A stretch of 64,000 nucleotides of DNA from the NCBI RefSeq assembly GCF_001886695.1, contig NZ_CP018097.1, forward strand, positions 2,189,001 to 2,253,000, read 5' to 3'. The position numbers were made by a program, and so were the translations under genes. This DNA is from Aurantiacibacter gangjinensis (lineage in GTDB: Bacteria > Pseudomonadota > Alphaproteobacteria > Sphingomonadales > Sphingomonadaceae). Below are positions 62,457 through 64,000 of this stretch, in pieces. How positions within the stretch are numbered: the stretch's first letter is position 1; every line of letters begins with the position of its first letter. Under the pieces are notes generated by a model. The model worked only from the letters and a program-made list of their open reading frames with translations. It made no database searches and had not been told where the DNA came from.

Positions 62457-62657
62457 ATGGCTCTGGCATTTGCGATCTCGGTGTTCGTCGGCTTCGTGGC
62501 CGCGCTCGCCCTTGCTGTTTGCGCCGCGTCGCTGCGCTTCGCCCTTGCGCGTGGCCGTGAAGCTTATGCCGAATTGCAGGCGATCAATCGCGCTTCTTCG
62601 CCAAAGCCTGTTCGACTTCGTCGACCGCAAGAGGCTTTTGCGATGGCGGCGGTGTAG
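62457..62657 (+). CDS. Small single-TM protein under tandem SOS boxes
   Basis: 66-residue protein: one TM helix (LAFAISVFVGFVAALALAVCA, residues 3-23), then a basic amphipathic part ([20 protein letters not shown]) and a proline/arginine-rich tail. ATG at 62457 follows GGAAAGGA by 7 nt. It resembles in size and plan the SOS-induced division inhibitor SidA of Caulobacter, but no homology is claimed. The last 24 codons are antisense to the 3' end of pssA. Two LexA boxes lie 88-136 nt upstream of the start, a long leader. Other possibilities are a stress membrane peptide or a toxin. Confidence 0.6.
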   Translation: MALAFAISVFVGFVAALALAVCAASLRFALARGREAYAELQAINRASSPKPVRLRRPQEAFAMAAV

Positions 62658-63543
62658 CGCTCCCGTCGGCAGCAGCAGCCCGCGCGTTAGCCCGCCTTAT
62701 GCGGCCATAACCGATCGCCGCCCACGCAATCAGCGCCATATAGACGACTCCGATCAGGATCAGCGTCCACCACGTCTCCAACAACAGGCCGCCGACCATC
62801 AGGCCAGCCAAGGCAATCAGAGCCAGCTTCGCATCGCCCTTGGGCCGCAGCGATTTCCAACTTGGTGTGGCAATGCTCGATACCATCAGCAAGGCAATGA
62901 AGATGACCCAGGGCCCCACCAGCAATGGATCACGGAAAATATCTTGGCCGGTCGCCAGCCAGAGATACATGGGCATGAAAGCAAAACCCGCTCCCATCGG
63001 TGCAGGCACTCCGGTGAGATATCCGGCTTTCTTGCGCGGCCCGTCGTCAGCATCGATCTGCGCGTTGAAGCGCGCGAGGCGCAGCGCGCAGCAAATAGCG
63101 TAAGCCAGCGCCGCCAACCAGCCGAAGCGCGGCGCCTCGACCAGCGCCCAGAGATAGAGCACCAGCGCAGGCGCGATGCCGAACCCGGCGGAATCGGCGA
63201 GGCTGTCCAGCTCCGCCCCGAAGCGCGACTGCGCCTTCAGCAGCCGCGCAACACGCCCATCCATCGTGTCGAGAATGCCGGCAATAATCATGGCGAACAC
63301 GGCCTGCGGCCATTGCTCCGCCACGGCAAAAAGGATGCTGGTCAGCCCCGATGCAAGCGCAGCGGTCGTAATGGCATTGGGCAGCACGGCCCGCATCGAA
63401 AGCCCACGACCTCCGCGCGAACGGGTCACAAACTCGCCCTCGCTTGCCCGCGGACCGAGCCATGCAGGCCCCGGCGGTGCTGTGTCGTCCTGGTCGAAAT
63501 CGTCGGAAGGGTCGCCCCGGCCATCGTTTATATCGCCGCTCAT
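62584..63543 (-). CDS. pssA: CDP-diacylglycerol--serine O-phosphatidyltransferase
   Basis: Makes phosphatidylserine, the precursor of phosphatidylethanolamine. 319 residues, eight or so TM helices, with the CDP-alcohol signature in [14 protein letters not shown] through [14 protein letters not shown] 45-residue hydrophilic N-terminus and a C-terminal tail ([14 protein letters not shown]) extend the core. ATG at 63543 overlaps the psd stop (ATGA). Its 3' end is antisense to the SOS-box gene over 74 bp. Confidence 0.94.
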   Translation of the reverse strand: MSGDINDGRGDPSDDFDQDDTAPPGPAWLGPRASEGEFVTRSRGGRGLSMRAVLPNAITTAALASGLTSILFAVAEQWPQAVFAMIIAGILDTMDGRVARLLKAQSRFGAELDSLADSAGFGIAPALVLYLWALVEAPRFGWLAALAYAICCALRLARFNAQIDADDGPRKKAGYLTGVPAPMGAGFAFMPMYLWLATGQDIFRDPLLVGPWVIFIALLMVSSIATPSWKSLRPKGDAKLALIALAGLMVGGLLLETWWTLILIGVVYMALIAWAAIGYGRIRRANARAAAADGSATPPPSQKPLAVDEVEQALAKKRD

Positions 63544-64000
63544 TGATTGACCCCTTCCAGCAGGCCCGTCGTGCCGATCTCGGCAAGGATAGTCTCGCCT
63601 GCAATCACGCGCTGGCCCAGCAACACCTTGGCGTCCGTGCCAGCAGGCAGATATATATCAACCCTGCTGCCAAAACGGATCAGCCCGATGCGCTGGCCAG
63701 CCGCCACAATGTCGCCCGGCTTCACGAAAGGCACGATCCGCCGCGCCACGAGCCCCGCGATCTGGGTGAAGGCGATGCGCGTGCCATCGGCCCGCTCCAC
63801 CAGCATGTGCTGGCGCTCATTATCGTCACTCGCCTTGTCGAGATCGGCATTCATGAAGCGGCCCGGCACATAGATGATACGCCGGATCGTACCGGCAATC
63901 GGAGAGCGATTGATGTGCACATCGAAGACCGACATGAAAATGGAGATGCGCGTCACCGGGTCGCTGCCGAGGCCCGGACTGCCATCTTCTGCAGCATTCT
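63540..64000 (-). CDS. psd: Phosphatidylserine decarboxylase, C-terminal part, cut by the window edge
   Basis: Pyruvoyl enzyme converting phosphatidylserine to phosphatidylethanolamine. The frame continues past 63956 to the right edge. The short (alpha-proteobacterial) type is indicated by [47 protein letters not shown] and the autocleavage site [12 protein letters not shown], where the serine of Gly-Ser becomes the pyruvoyl group. It is coupled to pssA, so the two enzymes act in sequence. Confidence 0.95.
   Translation of the reverse strand, partial: NAAEDGSPGLGSDPVTRISIFMSVFDVHINRSPIAGTIRRIIYVPGRFMNADLDKASDDNERQHMLVERADGTRIAFTQIAGLVARRIVPFVKPGDIVAAGQRIGLIRFGSRVDIYLPAGTDAKVLLGQRVIAGETILAEIGTTGLLEGVNQ

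Noticed and set aside
1-64000. CRISPR arrays, prophage, insertion sequences, toxin-antitoxin pairs
   Set aside because: No regular spaced repeats, transposase, integrase, capsid or recognisable toxin-antitoxin proteins were seen on reading both strands.

Overview
The window is a GC-rich, densely coded stretch of chromosome from an alphaproteobacterium, most probably a sphingomonad of the Erythrobacter/Altererythrobacter type. The evidence is a C4-pathway 5-aminolevulinate synthase (hemA), a cytochrome c maturation operon, homospermidine-type polyamine genes, and paired SOS boxes of the alphaproteobacterial form GAAC-N7-GAAC. In addition, the rpsB-tsf-pyrH-frr-uppS-cdsA-dxr-rseP-bamA-ompH-fabZ cluster lacks lpxD, lpxA and lpxB, as expected where glycosphingolipids replace lipopolysaccharide. 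No prophage, transposase, integrase or CRISPR array was seen; the accessory content is palindromic repeats and a few orphan genes.

Layout. 1-4.3 kb: topA (partial), dprA, plsY, murI, hemA. 4.4-11.8 kb: a PAS-GGDEF-EAL-PilZ protein, an ornithine-type decarboxylase, lemA with a DUF3137 gene, a deoxyhypusine-synthase-like enzyme and a threonine dehydratase-like enzyme. 11.8-18.2 kb: two MAPEG membrane proteins, a lone receiver domain, the trehalose block otsB-GH15-otsA, a LuxR solo and tRNA-Met. 18.2-23.2 kb: a 2'-5' RNA ligase-like protein, mltG, fabF, acpP, a secreted unknown and a DUF2383 protein. 23.2-34.8 kb: aspS, rnd-oxyR, a class A beta-lactamase-like lipoprotein, pgsA, an LplT-like MFS protein, an SDR, CsbD, an EVE protein and a second GGDEF-EAL protein. 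34.8-41.1 kb: dapF-mtaB-ftsY, yciB and kup. 41.2-46.1 kb: ccmCDEFGHI. 46.2-48.6 kb: a Leu/Glu-type dehydrogenase, tRNA-His, a prolyl-4-hydroxylase-like protein and an AT-rich orphan. 48.7-64 kb: rpmE, an interrupted secreted-protein gene, then fabZ through rpsB, and finally a small SOS-box gene, pssA and psd (partial).

Many operons are tightly coupled, with ATGA, GTGA or TTGA overlaps in dprA/plsY, GH15/otsB, RNA ligase-like/mltG, rnd/oxyR, dapF/mtaB/ftsY, most of ccm and pssA/psd. Envelope biogenesis is a strong theme: phospholipids (plsY, pgsA, cdsA, pssA, psd, LplT-like), peptidoglycan (murI, dapF, mltG, uppS) and outer membrane assembly (bamA, Skp-like ompH, rseP).

The most interesting observations are: (1) a 66-residue single-TM protein at 62457 behind two tandem LexA boxes, a candidate SOS-induced membrane effector such as a division inhibitor; (2) a 64-bp palindromic element inserted in frame inside mtaB, with a second copy behind tsf; (3) a secreted-protein gene behind fabZ cut by one TAA codon; (4) a nested palindrome that supplies the uppS ribosome binding site; and (5) a canonical EF-hand loop inside the Skp-like chaperone.
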